A stretch of DNA of 64,000 bases from Lysinibacillus_B sp042920265 (GTDB lineage: Bacteria; Bacillota; Bacilli; Bacillales_A; Planococcaceae), in assembly GCF_042920265.1 (NCBI RefSeq), contig NZ_JBDQZI010000003.1, positions 248,001 through 312,000 on the forward strand. The letters are read 5' to 3'. Within the stretch, counting starts at the first letter, position 1. The number at the start of each line of letters is the position of its first letter. The notes under the pieces are model-generated. The model saw only the letters and a list, made by a program, of their open reading frames with translations. It made no database searches and was not told where the DNA came from. Below, in pieces: positions 16,495 to 24,599 of the stretch. The translations under genes and the position numbers were made by a program.

Positions 16495-18240
16495 ATGGCA
16501 AAGAGCAAAGTAATTGTTGTCGGTGGCGGTCTTGCAGGCTTGATGGCAACGATTAAAGCTGCTGAAATTGGCACTGAAGTTGAATTATTCTCATTAGTTC
16601 CGGTAAAACGCTCACACTCTGTATGTGCGCAGGGCGGAATTAATGGTGCAGTTAATACAAAAGGTGAAGGGGATTCTCCGTGGATCCACTTTGACGATAC
16701 AGTGTATGGTGGGGACTTCTTAGCAAACCAACCACCAGTTAAGGGAATGTGTGATGCAGCTCCTGGTATTATCCACTTAATGGATCGTATGGGTGTTATG
16801 TTCAACCGTACGCCAGAAGGACTACTTGACTTCCGACGTTTCGGTGGTACATTAATGCACCGTACAGCATTCTCAGGTGCAACAACTGGTCAACAGTTAT
16901 TATATGCATTAGATGAGCAAGCTCGTGCTCACGAAGTAGCAGGTTTAGTAACAAAGTATGAGCACTGGGAGTTCCTTGGTGCAGTACTTGATGACGAAGG
17001 TGTATGCCGTGGTATCGTAGCACAAGATTTAAGAACGGAAGAAATCCGTGCATTCCGTGGCGATGCAGTAATCATGGCTACTGGTGGTCCTGGTATTATC
17101 TTCGGTAAAACAACAAACTCTGTTATCAACACTGGTTCTGCAGCATCTATCGTGTATCAACAAGGTGCATCTTATGCAAACGGTGAAATGATTCAAATTC
17201 ACCCAACAGCGATTCCTGGTGACGACAAAAACCGTCTAATGTCAGAATCGGCTCGTGGTGAAGGTGGTCGTGTATGGACGTATAAAGATGGTAAGCCATG
17301 GTACTTCTTAGAAGAAAAGTACCCAGCTTATGGTAACTTAGTACCACGTGATATCGCAACACGTGAAATTTTCGACGTATGTGTAAACCAAAAGCTTGGT
17401 ATCAACGGCGAAAACATGGTATACCTAGATCTTTCACACAAAGATCCACATGAATTGGATATTAAACTTGGCGGTATTATCGAGATTTACGAGAAATTCG
17501 TAGGGGATGACCCACGTAAATTACCAATGAAAATCTTCCCAGCAGTTCACTACTCAATGGGTGGCTTATGGGTTGACTACGATCAAATGACAGAAATCCC
17601 AGGTCTATTTGCAGCTGGTGAGTGTGATTACTCACAACACGGTGCGAACCGTCTTGGTGCGAACTCATTACTTTCAGCGATTTACGGTGGTATGGTTGCA
17701 GGACCAAACGCTGTTAAATACATCAAAGGCCTTAAAAAGCATGCAGAAGACTTACCAGAGTCAATTTATGAAGCACGCGTAAAAGAAGAAACTGAGAAAT
17801 GGGAAGCAATTCTGAAGATGGACGGAACAGAAAATGCTTACCTTCTACACAAAGAGCTTGGTGAGTGGATGACAGACAACATGACAGTAGTACGTCATAA
17901 TGACCGTCTAGAAAAAACTTACGAAAAGCTTACTGAGTTACAACAACGTTGGGAAAATATCAATATCAATGATACTCAAAAATGGTCTAACCAAGGTGCT
18001 CACTTCACACGTCAGTTAAAGAATATGTTATACCTTGCTAAAGTTATGACAAAAGGTGCTTTACTACGTGACGAATCTCGTGGTGCTCACTACAAACCAG
18101 AGTTCCCAGAACGTGATGATGAGAACTTCTTAAAAACAACTATGGCTAAATTCGACCCAGCAACGGGCGAGCCAATCATTTCATATCAAGAGGTAGACGT
18201 TTCGTTAATTCCACCACGTAAACGTGACTACTCAGCGTAA
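16495..18240 (+). CDS. sdhA: Succinate dehydrogenase flavoprotein subunit
   Basis: 581 aa catalytic subunit that oxidises succinate to fumarate with covalent FAD. It shows the dinucleotide motif VVGGGLAGLMA at the N-terminus and the flavinylation motif SHSVCAQGGINGA with its histidine near residue 40. Catalytic parts follow: the HPTAIPG segment, SESARGEGG, and the PRDIATREI arginine. The substrate-binding HYSMGGLWVDY region and GAGECDYSQHGANRLGAN-like FAD contact are also present. RBS GAGGAG upstream. Lies 64 bp after sdhC and 17 bp before sdhB in one operon. Confidence 0.97.
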   Translation: MAKSKVIVVGGGLAGLMATIKAAEIGTEVELFSLVPVKRSHSVCAQGGINGAVNTKGEGDSPWIHFDDTVYGGDFLANQPPVKGMCDAAPGIIHLMDRMGVMFNRTPEGLLDFRRFGGTLMHRTAFSGATTGQQLLYALDEQARAHEVAGLVTKYEHWEFLGAVLDDEGVCRGIVAQDLRTEEIRAFRGDAVIMATGGPGIIFGKTTNSVINTGSAASIVYQQGASYANGEMIQIHPTAIPGDDKNRLMSESARGEGGRVWTYKDGKPWYFLEEKYPAYGNLVPRDIATREIFDVCVNQKLGINGENMVYLDLSHKDPHELDIKLGGIIEIYEKFVGDDPRKLPMKIFPAVHYSMGGLWVDYDQMTEIPGLFAAGECDYSQHGANRLGANSLLSAIYGGMVAGPNAVKYIKGLKKHAEDLPESIYEARVKEETEKWEAILKMDGTENAYLLHKELGEWMTDNMTVVRHNDRLEKTYEKLTELQQRWENININDTQKWSNQGAHFTRQLKNMLYLAKVMTKGALLRDESRGAHYKPEFPERDDENFLKTTMAKFDPATGEPIISYQEVDVSLIPPRKRDYSA

Positions 18241-18257
18241 GGGGAGGAGACTTAAAC

Positions 18258-19031
18258 ATGGAGACAGCTAACACTGGCAGAATGGTAGATGTTGAGATCC
18301 TTCGTCAAGATACTGAAAACGGTTCAACTCGATGGGAGAAATTCCGCGTACCTTACCGTCACGGTATGAACGTAATCTCAATTTTAATGGAGATCCAAAA
18401 GAACCCTGTCACTGCAGATGGTAAAAAGACAACGCCTGTAGCATGGGATATGAACTGTCTTGAAGAAGTTTGTGGTGCATGTTCAATGATTATTAACGGT
18501 CGTCCACAACAATCTTGTTCTGCATTAGTAGATAAATTAACTCAACCAATTCGTTTAGAACCAATGGCGACTTTCCCAATAGTACGTGACTTACAGGTTG
18601 ACCGTAGCCGTATGTTCAACGCACTTAAGAAAGTAAAAGCATGGGTGCCAATCGATGGTACGTATGATTTAGGTGAAGGTCCACGTATGCCTGAACGCAA
18701 ACGTCAATGGGCTTATGAATTATCTAAATGTATGACTTGTGGTGTATGTATGGAAGCATGTCCGAACGTATCTGAAAAAGCTGATTTCATCGGCCCAGCA
18801 CCATTATCACAAGTACGTTTATTCAATACACATCCAACAGGAGCAATGAACAAAGACGAGCGCCTAGCTGCAATTATGGGCGACGGTGGTCTTGCGAACT
18901 GTGGTAACTCACAAAACTGTGTAGCGGCTTGTCCTAAAGGGATTCCTTTAACAACATCTATCGCTGCATTAAACCGTGCAGCTACAGTACAAATGTTCAA
19001 GAACTTCTTCGGTTCAGACCACATGGTTTAA
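18258..19031 (+). CDS. sdhB: Succinate dehydrogenase iron-sulfur subunit
   Basis: 257 aa. The N-terminal 2Fe-2S domain has CLEEVCGACSMIINGRPQQSC. The C-terminal ferredoxin domain has CMTCGVCMEACP for the 4Fe-4S cluster, with further Cys in NCGNSQNCVAACPKG for the 3Fe-4S cluster. It carries electrons from SdhA to SdhC heme. RBS GGGGAGGAG, ATG start. Followed at once by a strong terminator. Confidence 0.97.
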   Translation: METANTGRMVDVEILRQDTENGSTRWEKFRVPYRHGMNVISILMEIQKNPVTADGKKTTPVAWDMNCLEEVCGACSMIINGRPQQSCSALVDKLTQPIRLEPMATFPIVRDLQVDRSRMFNALKKVKAWVPIDGTYDLGEGPRMPERKRQWAYELSKCMTCGVCMEACPNVSEKADFIGPAPLSQVRLFNTHPTGAMNKDERLAAIMGDGGLANCGNSQNCVAACPKGIPLTTSIAALNRAATVQMFKNFFGSDHMV

Positions 19032-19036
19032 TACAC

Positions 19037-19077
19037 AAAAAACTGCTTAGAGGACAACCTTCTAAGCAGTTTTTTTG
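19037..19077 (+). terminator. sdhCAB terminator
   Basis: Stem AAAACTGCTTAGA / TCTAAGCAGTTTT followed by T residues. The rest of 19078-19251 shows no gene. Confidence 0.9.
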
Positions 19078-19251
19078 TTTGTTGTACTATACTTTAACCT
19101 ATGCCGCTTCAAATAAGGCTGTGTTCAAAACTTTTATATGGTAAATCCAATGAAGCGAATAATATCTTCTTCTGTTTTATTTCATGTTATAATGAATGGG
19201 TATTCATTCTTTGGGATGGGATGAAAGAACAGATAAAGGGGAGGATGTATC

Positions 19252-19683
19252 ATGAAGGCAAAATATATTGAAGATTTACAAACATGGGCAAGTGAATTTG
19301 AATTTTCGGTTGAAGTACAAGTGCGATTTTCTGAAACGGATATGTTTGGGCATGTGAATAACACCGTTGTGTTTACATATTTAGAATTTGCGCGTATTGA
19401 ATATTTAAAGGCAATGGGTTTAATGGGCAAAGAAGGCGATATTCCAGTTGTTGCGGATCTTCAATGTGACTACGTACGACAAATGTATTTCGATGAAAAA
19501 ATTAAAGTATATGTAAAAATAGCGCAGATCGGATCGAGTTCTGTAGACATTCATTACTTAGGAAAGAACGAAAAAGGCGAGATCGTATTTACTGGGCGAG
19601 GCACAATTGTTCAAATGAATGTGCAAACGGGCAAGGGTGTACCGTTTACCGAAAAAGAAAAACAATTATTGCTTGGGAAATAG
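19252..19683 (+). CDS. ysmA: Hot-dog fold acyl-CoA thioesterase (YsmA-like)
   Basis: 143 aa 4-hydroxybenzoyl-CoA thioesterase type protein. The catalytic-helix signature VRFSETDMFGHVNNTVVFTY holds the Asp nucleophile/base near residue 30 and is followed by a long helix, YLEFARIEYL. It is likely a cytosolic thioesterase that releases free acid from acyl-CoA; the substrate is unknown. Position between sdhB and gerE matches B. subtilis ysmA. RBS GGGGAGG, ATG start. Confidence 0.9.
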   Translation: MKAKYIEDLQTWASEFEFSVEVQVRFSETDMFGHVNNTVVFTYLEFARIEYLKAMGLMGKEGDIPVVADLQCDYVRQMYFDEKIKVYVKIAQIGSSSVDIHYLGKNEKGEIVFTGRGTIVQMNVQTGKGVPFTEKEKQLLLGK

Positions 19684-19696
19684 TGAAAAAGCCCTC

Positions 19697-19723
19697 ACCT
19701 CACGCCATTTCTAACATAATGTA
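19697..19723 (+). promoter_or_regulatory. Sigma-K type promoter of gerE
   Basis: CATAATGTA at 19715-19723 matches the sigma-K -10 pattern CATAnnnTA, and an AC (within CACC) lies 16 bp upstream as the -35. In B. subtilis gerE is transcribed by sigma-K late in the mother cell, so this fits. Confidence 0.65.
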
Positions 19724-19752
19724 CAGGGAAGAGGATGGGAGGTTGTTGCTAA

Positions 19753-19974
19753 ATGAGTAGCCAGCAGTCAGGTTTTCTACTTACGAAACGAGAGCGTGAA
19801 ATTTTCCAACTGCTGATTGAGGATTATTCCACAAAAGAGATTTCTAAGAAGCTACAAATTAGCGAGAAGACAGTGCGGAATCACATTTCAAATACAATTC
19901 AAAAACTAGGCGTTTCAAGCCGAACTCAAGCACTTGTTGAATTACTGCGACTACAAGAATTGTCTTTAAACTGA
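19753..19974 (+). CDS. gerE: Spore germination/coat regulator GerE
   Basis: 73 aa, a single LuxR-type HTH with no receiver domain, the normal size for GerE. LTKREREIFQLL, STKEISKKLQISEKTVRNHI and the closing KLGVSSRTQALVELL are all present. It is the last regulator of the mother-cell cascade and switches coat genes on and off. Shows that the organism sporulates. RBS GGGAGG and a sigma-K type promoter are just upstream. Confidence 0.95.
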   Translation: MSSQQSGFLLTKREREIFQLLIEDYSTKEISKKLQISEKTVRNHISNTIQKLGVSSRTQALVELLRLQELSLN

Positions 19975-20039
19975 ATGCACACTTGCTATTTCAGCAAAAA
20001 CAATTCAAAATAGACGTATGAATGTATTTTGAGGAGTGA

Positions 20040-20492
20040 ATGGGTCACATGAATGACAGCAGTAAACATAGCTTTGAATCAGTAGCTTCGCTAGAAAAAG
20101 AATTACGTTATATTTCACACCTAATTAAGCAAAAAGGTCGTGAAATTTTAAGTAATTATACGATCACACCTCCGCAATTTGTGGCTTTGCAGTGGTTACA
20201 TGAATTTGGGGATATGACAATTGGGGATTTATCGAATAAAATGTATTTAGCATTCAGTACGACGACAGATTTAGTTGATCGTATGGAGAAAAGTGAGCTA
20301 GTACAGCGTGTTCGAGATGAGCAAGATCGCCGAGTAGTACGCATTCATTTACTTCCAGAAGGTGAGCGTATCATTGAGGAAGTAATTGAAAAACGTCAAA
20401 ATTATTTGCGTGAGTTGCTAGAAAATTTCGAAGTAGCGGAAGCGCAAGAGTTACTGCAATTATTACAAAAATTACATTTACTAATGAAATAG
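20040..20492 (+). CDS. ysmB: MarR-family transcriptional regulator (YsmB-like)
   Basis: 150 aa winged-helix regulator of the MarR family. The recognition part IGDLSNKMYLAFSTTTDLVD and the wing VQRVRDEQDRRVVRIHL are clear, and both end helices for dimerisation are present. Two ATGs (20040 and 20049) can serve: GAGGAG at 20031 is close to the first and far from the second, so the start is uncertain by three codons. It stands 16 bp before racE and occupies the ysmB slot of the Bacillus backbone. Target genes and ligand are unknown. Confidence 0.88.
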   Translation: MGHMNDSSKHSFESVASLEKELRYISHLIKQKGREILSNYTITPPQFVALQWLHEFGDMTIGDLSNKMYLAFSTTTDLVDRMEKSELVQRVRDEQDRRVVRIHLLPEGERIIEEVIEKRQNYLRELLENFEVAEAQELLQLLQKLHLLMK

Positions 20493-20508
20493 GATTGAGG
20501 CGGTACAT

Positions 20509-21303
20509 GTGAATGCCCCGATTGGTGTTATTGATTCAGGTGTTGGTGGCTTAACAGTAGCAAAAGCGATTATGGAGCTTTTGCCAAATGAAACAATTTA
20601 TTATATTGGCGACACAGCGCGTTGTCCATACGGTCCGCGCTCAAAACAGGAAGTCCGTACATTTACGTGGCAAATGGCAAAGGCGCTAGAAAAAATGAAT
20701 ATCAAAATGTTAGTGATTGCGTGTAACACAGCAACTGCTGTGGCACTAGAGAGCTTACAAAAAAATATGCCGTTTCCGGTACTCGGTGTTATTAACGCTG
20801 GTGCACGAGCGGCTATCAAAAAAACAAAGCGCAATGAAATCGTGGTTCTTGCAACAGAAGGGACTGTCAAAAGTGCAGCTTATGAGCAGGCCATCCATTC
20901 ATTGAGCACAAAGGCGAAAGTAATTCCGCTTGCTTGTCCTACATTTGTTCCGCTTGTAGAAAGTGGAGAATATGAAGGGCAGTTCTCTTATGATTTAGTC
21001 AAAAATGGGTTAAAGCCATTAGAGGATGAGCGGTTTGATACGGTTATTTTAGGTTGTACACACTACCCCATTTTGCAAAAGCAAATTGAGGCAGCGGTTG
21101 GACCGGAAGTGCATGTATTATCTTCAGCAGAGGAAACAGCACGTGATGCAGAGGCGATCCTAGCGTTTAATCATAAGCTGCGTCAAGATACGTCCCCGCC
21201 AGAACATAAATTTTTTGTGTCAGGTTCGGTACCGATTTTCCGCTCTATCGTGGAACGCTGGTTAGAAAAAGAAAACCTAGATATCCAACGTATAAAATTT
21301 TAA
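20509..21303 (+). CDS. racE: Glutamate racemase
   Basis: 264 aa cofactor-independent racemase that supplies D-glutamate for peptidoglycan. The two catalytic cysteines are in ACNTATA and GCTHYP, and the N-terminal IDSGVGGLTV and DTARCPYG motifs bind substrate. Start is GTG at 20509, with GATTGAGG upstream. Ends at a strong terminator. In B. subtilis gerM follows racE; no gerM is seen here between racE and rph. Confidence 0.95.
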   Translation: MNAPIGVIDSGVGGLTVAKAIMELLPNETIYYIGDTARCPYGPRSKQEVRTFTWQMAKALEKMNIKMLVIACNTATAVALESLQKNMPFPVLGVINAGARAAIKKTKRNEIVVLATEGTVKSAAYEQAIHSLSTKAKVIPLACPTFVPLVESGEYEGQFSYDLVKNGLKPLEDERFDTVILGCTHYPILQKQIEAAVGPEVHVLSSAEETARDAEAILAFNHKLRQDTSPPEHKFFVSGSVPIFRSIVERWLEKENLDIQRIKF

Positions 21304-21308
21304 CTTAC

Positions 21309-21342
21309 ACTCGGTCGATGCTTTCATCGATCGAGTTTTTTA
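21309..21342 (+). terminator. racE terminator
   Basis: Stem ACTCGGTCGATG / CATCGATCGAGT with a CTTT loop and a T-run. Confidence 0.9.
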
Positions 21343-21433
21343 GTTGTCCTCCCGCGTTTTTGGGGGAGTGGTGCCTTTCGAACATTTCGAAATTATGTTA
21401 AGATAAGTGCGCTAATATACAAGGAGGTCTACT

Positions 21434-22195
21434 ATGACAAGACATGATAACCGAGCTGTGAATGAGTTACGTCCAGTTCAAATTGAAAAAAATTATTTAA
21501 TGCATCCAGAAGGTTCCGTATTGATTACAGTCGGAAATACGAAAGTCATCTGTACAGCGACAATTGAAGAAAAAGTACCAGGATTCTTGCGTGGTCAAGG
21601 CAAAGGCTGGATTACGGCTGAATATTCAATGCTCCCGAGAGCGACTGCACAACGTACACAACGCGAATCATCGCGCGGTAAAGTGAACGGACGCACAATG
21701 GAAATTCAACGTTTAATCGGCCGAGCATTACGCGCCGTTGTGGATTTAGAAGCATTAGGTGAAAAAACAGTATGGATTGATTGCGATGTCATTCAAGCAG
21801 ATGGTGGCACACGTACAGCATCGATTACCGGTGCATTTGTAGCCATGACACAAGCGATTGCGAAATTGGGTGAAGAAAAGCCGTTTACAACATTCCCCGT
21901 TGTCGATTACCTTGCTGCGACAAGTGTAGGTATGATTGATGATATCGGTGCTGTACTAGATTTAAACTATGTAGAAGATGTGGATGCAGCTGTTGATATG
22001 AATATCGTTATGACAGGTGCTGGACGCTTTGTTGAATTACAAGGCACAGGGGAAGAAGCTACATTCTCACGTGCTGAACTGAACGAATTGCTCGCATTAG
22101 GTGAACAAGGAATTGCTCAGTTAATCGAAATGCAAAAAGAAGCATTAGGTGAAGTCTCTGCCCTTGTAGGAGCAAAGGGGGAAAGCGCACAATGA
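21434..22195 (+). CDS. rph: Ribonuclease PH
   Basis: 253 aa phosphorolytic 3'-5' exoribonuclease that trims tRNA 3' ends. It begins with the conserved RHDNRAVNELRPV. The phosphate-site TRESSRGKVNGRTMEIQRLI-like region (here QRESSRGKVNGRTM) and CDVIQADGGTRTASITGA with the metal-binding Asp residues are intact, so it looks active. AAGGAGGT RBS. It overlaps the next gene by 4 bp (ATGA), so the two are translationally coupled. Confidence 0.96.
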   Translation: MTRHDNRAVNELRPVQIEKNYLMHPEGSVLITVGNTKVICTATIEEKVPGFLRGQGKGWITAEYSMLPRATAQRTQRESSRGKVNGRTMEIQRLIGRALRAVVDLEALGEKTVWIDCDVIQADGGTRTASITGAFVAMTQAIAKLGEEKPFTTFPVVDYLAATSVGMIDDIGAVLDLNYVEDVDAAVDMNIVMTGAGRFVELQGTGEEATFSRAELNELLALGEQGIAQLIEMQKEALGEVSALVGAKGESAQ

Positions 22196-22782
22196 AGCAA
22201 GTAGTCATAGCGACAAAAAATAAAGGGAAAGCAAAAGATTTTGAAGCGTTATTTAGTCCCCTAGGCTATGAGGTTGTTACCATGTTTGATGTTGCACCGG
22301 ATATGGAAATTGAAGAAACAGGTACAACATTTGAAGAAAATGCCGTGTTAAAAGCTGAGACACTGGCAAAGGCGTTACATACTATTGTGATAGCAGATGA
22401 TTCAGGGCTTGCAGTGGATGCGTTAGATGGCGCGCCAGGTGTTTATTCTGCGCGCTATGCAGGCGACCATGATGACGAGGCAAATATCGTAAAAGTGCTT
22501 GAAAACTTAGCTGGCGTGCCTGAAGAAAAGCGTACAGCGCGCTTTATGTGTGCTTTAGCGATTGCTGGTCCGGCATTAGAAACAACGACTGTTTTTGGTA
22601 CTTGTGAAGGCATTATTTTAGAAGAAAAGCGTGGAACAAATGGTTTTGGCTATGATCCGATTTTCTTTGTGCCTGAATTAAATCGTTCGATGGCCGAACT
22701 AACACCAGAAGAGAAAGGGGCTATTTCCCATCGTGGGAATGCCATCCGCAAACTAGCAGACCTTTTACCAACTTTATTATAG
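22192..22782 (+). CDS. ysnA: Non-canonical purine NTP pyrophosphatase (RdgB/HAM1)
   Basis: 196 aa. It hydrolyses dITP, ITP and XTP to monophosphates and so keeps deaminated purines out of DNA. The N-terminal ATKNKGKAKDFE, the ADDSGLAVDALDGAPGVYSA catalytic region with its Asp pair, NGFGYDPIF, and the SHRGNA ending all match the family. Overlaps rph and precedes the phosphoesterase, as in B. subtilis rph-ysnA-ysnB. Confidence 0.95.
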   Translation: MKQVVIATKNKGKAKDFEALFSPLGYEVVTMFDVAPDMEIEETGTTFEENAVLKAETLAKALHTIVIADDSGLAVDALDGAPGVYSARYAGDHDDEANIVKVLENLAGVPEEKRTARFMCALAIAGPALETTTVFGTCEGIILEEKRGTNGFGYDPIFFVPELNRSMAELTPEEKGAISHRGNAIRKLADLLPTLL

Positions 22783-22805
22783 TACGTCAGAAGGGAGGTG
22801 TCGGG

Positions 22806-23309
22806 ATGAAGTTATTAGTGATGAGTGATACACATGGGGATGCGGAAGTGATTAAGAAGGTTCGAGACAATCATCCACAAGTAGACGCGGTTGTACATTG
22901 CGGGGATAGTGAGCTGCCTTATGATCATGCTTATTTAGAAGGTGTCGAGCGTGTGCGCGGTAATTGTGACCGAACAGACGAAAGATTTCCAAATGAAAAG
23001 GTGTTTGAATTAGGGGAAACAACTGTGTTTGTTACACATGGCCATCTCTTTAACGTGAAATCATCCATCCTTTCTTTAATGTATCGTGCGAAGGAAGTAG
23101 GAGCAAATATTTGCTGCTTCGGTCATTCGCATTTATTAGGTGCAGAAATGATTGACGGTATTTTGTTTATTAACCCTGGTAGCTTATTAAAGCCACGAGG
23201 GCGCGCAGAAAAAAGTTATGTCATCGTAACTATCGTTGATCACAGTTACACGGTGCAATGCTTTACTGATGATAGTGAATTATTGGAAACCATTGAATTT
23301 ACACGATAA
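22806..23309 (+). CDS. ysnB: YfcE/MJ0936-type metallophosphoesterase
   Basis: 167 aa small calcineurin-like phosphoesterase. Metal ligands are visible in order: SDTHGD, HCGDSE, GNCD, THGH and GHSH. It has no added domain. Homologues hydrolyse phosphodiesters in vitro, but the natural substrate is not known. AAGGGAGG RBS; last gene of the rph operon, followed by inverted repeats that may end transcription. Confidence 0.92.
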   Translation: MKLLVMSDTHGDAEVIKKVRDNHPQVDAVVHCGDSELPYDHAYLEGVERVRGNCDRTDERFPNEKVFELGETTVFVTHGHLFNVKSSILSLMYRAKEVGANICCFGHSHLLGAEMIDGILFINPGSLLKPRGRAEKSYVIVTIVDHSYTVQCFTDDSELLETIEFTR

Positions 23310-23318
23310 TGTATGGGG

Positions 23319-23473
23319 CTGTCCGAAAAGTTTTACTTTTACGGACAGTGCTTCGTTCGTATGTTCAATAGCCGCTGCAGGCGGTGCTTCTGCGGTGGTA
23401 GAAATAAAATTTCCACCATCCTCGGCGCAAAGGGAGTGTCCCAGAATACCTTCTCGGACACTCCCTTTGTGCC
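23319..23473. repeat. Nested inverted repeats after the rph operon
   Basis: Three hairpins: CTGTCCG / CGGACAG at 23319-23348, GTGG..CCAC near 23395-23417, and a long one at 23424-23473 with 18-bp arms GGCGCAAAGGGAGTGTCC / GGACACTCCCTTTGTGCC (one mismatch). No T-run follows the long stem, so it is more like a dispersed repeat than a plain terminator. Open frames over this stretch are low-complexity and not supported. Confidence 0.6.
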
Positions 23474-23582
23474 GAAAAAAGTTGGAGTAAGGCGTAATGT
23501 AAATCATTCACCAGCATATGATAGATACGGAAAACGGCTTTTGTTTTGATGAGGGCCATTAAAAGTAAAAGGGGACTGGGGA

Positions 23583-23729
23583 ATGCACAAGTACTCTAAA
23601 GGTTGGTATGTGAAGGAATTGCGCACAAATGGTGTGAAAAAGCATCCACAATTTAGAACCCATCTAGGACTTTTCCGGACGGCGGAGTTACGGAATTTAT
23701 ACTTTAAACTAGTAGCAAAAGACGAATAA
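23583..23729 (+). CDS. Small DUF2639-like (YflJ-type) protein
   Basis: 48 aa, ATG start 9 bp after an AAAAGGGGACT ribosome site. The sequence begins MHKYSKGWYVKELRTNGVKK and ends LRNLYFKLVAKDE. This pattern, KGWYVxEL then KHP and a C-terminal LRNLYF, is that of the short Bacillus DUF2639 family. Basic, with no membrane segment; function unknown. A terminator follows 11 bp later, so it is a single-gene unit. Confidence 0.75.
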   Translation: MHKYSKGWYVKELRTNGVKKHPQFRTHLGLFRTAELRNLYFKLVAKDE

Positions 23730-23739
23730 AATGAAACAA

Positions 23740-23782
23740 AAAACAGGTTAGAAGCTTTTCTAAAATTTCTAACCTGTTTTCT
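23740..23782 (+). terminator. Terminator of the small DUF2639-like gene
   Basis: Stem AAAACAGGTTAGAA / TTCTAACCTGTTTT followed by TCTT. The stretch 23783-24040 beyond it shows no gene. Confidence 0.85.
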
Positions 23783-24044
23783 TATGAACTTATGTTTAAA
23801 GGTGAAAAAAGCAATCAAATCAGCTTCTTTTTTTCTGATGCATCCAGGATTATTCTATGAAGGCAGCTCATTTAAAAAGTGTCGAATAGGGGCAGTATAA
23901 TAAGTGGATGCACCTTGATAGGCTGCACACAATGAATGCGAATAAATAGTATTTCTATAACGTAATGATTATGCGTATTATAGACATGATTGAATTCTAT
24001 TGCAGTGAAACGAGGCAATCCTTCCCTACATAGTAAAATTCATG

Positions 24045-24074
24045 TTGACTTTTTGATGTGAAGCGCATATAATA
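24045..24074 (+). promoter_or_regulatory. Promoter of the intron-bearing tRNA gene
   Basis: TTGACT (24045-24050), 18-bp spacer, TATAAT (24069-24074); transcript start expected ~35 bp before the tRNA. Confidence 0.75.
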
Positions 24075-24116
24075 AATATTGTCCTTCCTACTGGATTGAG
24101 TAGGGATTTAGACATG

Positions 24117-24447
24117 TCTCCATAGCTCAGCTGGATAGAGCAACGGCCTTTAAGTAATAGGAGCCTTTATATGGAAAAGTAACATATAAAGTGGACGACA
24201 CCGTATCGGTAAACCCTTAACAGATGATGCTGATGGCAATACCGAGGAAACGAGATTAGTCGAAGAGCGGTTAGCAGGTAGATTAGTCGTTGCCTTTTAG
24301 AAGGTGAGAGGTTCCGTAGAGACTGAACGTGTCGCACCTGAAATGGTGAAGTTACAGTCCAGACCATCAAACAATGATTGCATTGGTAGTGAAAACTATA
24401 GTGGTAAGCTAAGCCGTCGGTCACAGGTTCGAATCCTGTTGGGGACG
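24117..24447 (+). tRNA. tRNA-Arg(UCU) interrupted by a group I intron
   Basis: Two exons, 24117-24151 and 24409-24447, join to a 74-nt cloverleaf. The acceptor stem GTCTCCA pairs with TGGGGAC (one T-G pair). The D arm is GCTC..GAGC. The anticodon stem ACGGC/GCCGT holds loop CTTCTAA, giving anticodon UCU (Arg, AGA codons). The T arm is ACAGG-TTCGAAT-CCTGT and the discriminator is G. CCA is not encoded. The intron lies between U34 and C35, inside the anticodon, so it must be removed for a working tRNA. The gene has its own promoter and a perfect terminator. The reverse-strand frame across it has no gene features. Confidence 0.92.
24152..24408 (+). ncRNA. Group I self-splicing intron in the tRNA-Arg anticodon
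   Basis: 257 nt, no ORF inside. The core helices can be traced by eye. P1 forms between exon GGCCTT and the guide GGAGCC, with a U-G pair at the splice site. P2 is the CTTTATATG/CATATAAAG hairpin. P3 pairs CGACAC (24197-24202) with GTGTCG (24329-24334). P7 pairs AGACTG (24320-24325) with CAGTCC (24355-24360), in the R/S contexts AGAGACTGAACG and TTACAGTCC. P8 is CACC/GGTG at 24335-24348. The intron ends in G (24408), and exon bases CTA can pair with TAG next to the guide (P10). The same U34 position is used by the cyanobacterial tRNA-Leu intron. Confidence 0.9.
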
Positions 24448-24451
24448 TACT

Positions 24452-24494
24452 AAAAGCATCTTTTATGATCTTGATCATAAAAGATGCTTTTTTC
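24452..24494 (+). terminator. Terminator of the tRNA-Arg gene
   Basis: Perfect 17-18 bp stem AAAAGCATCTTTTATGAT / ATCATAAAAGATGCTTTT and a T-run. Confidence 0.93.
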
Positions 24495-24599
24495 TGTAGT
24501 TTCAAATCAAAAAATTACTATGGGCTCCACTTGTTTTTAAAGGTTATAATAATATTGATAAGAATATATGTTCTCTAGTTCTTTCTGGAGGTGAGAATT

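Noticed and set aside
23236..23818. Several overlapping frames on both strands
   Set aside because: They cross the inverted repeats and the 48-aa gene; no ribosome sites. Only the small DUF2639-like gene is supported.
24167..24505. 112-codon minus-strand frame
   Set aside because: It lies over the tRNA-Arg gene, its intron and the terminator; no RBS and no protein-family features.
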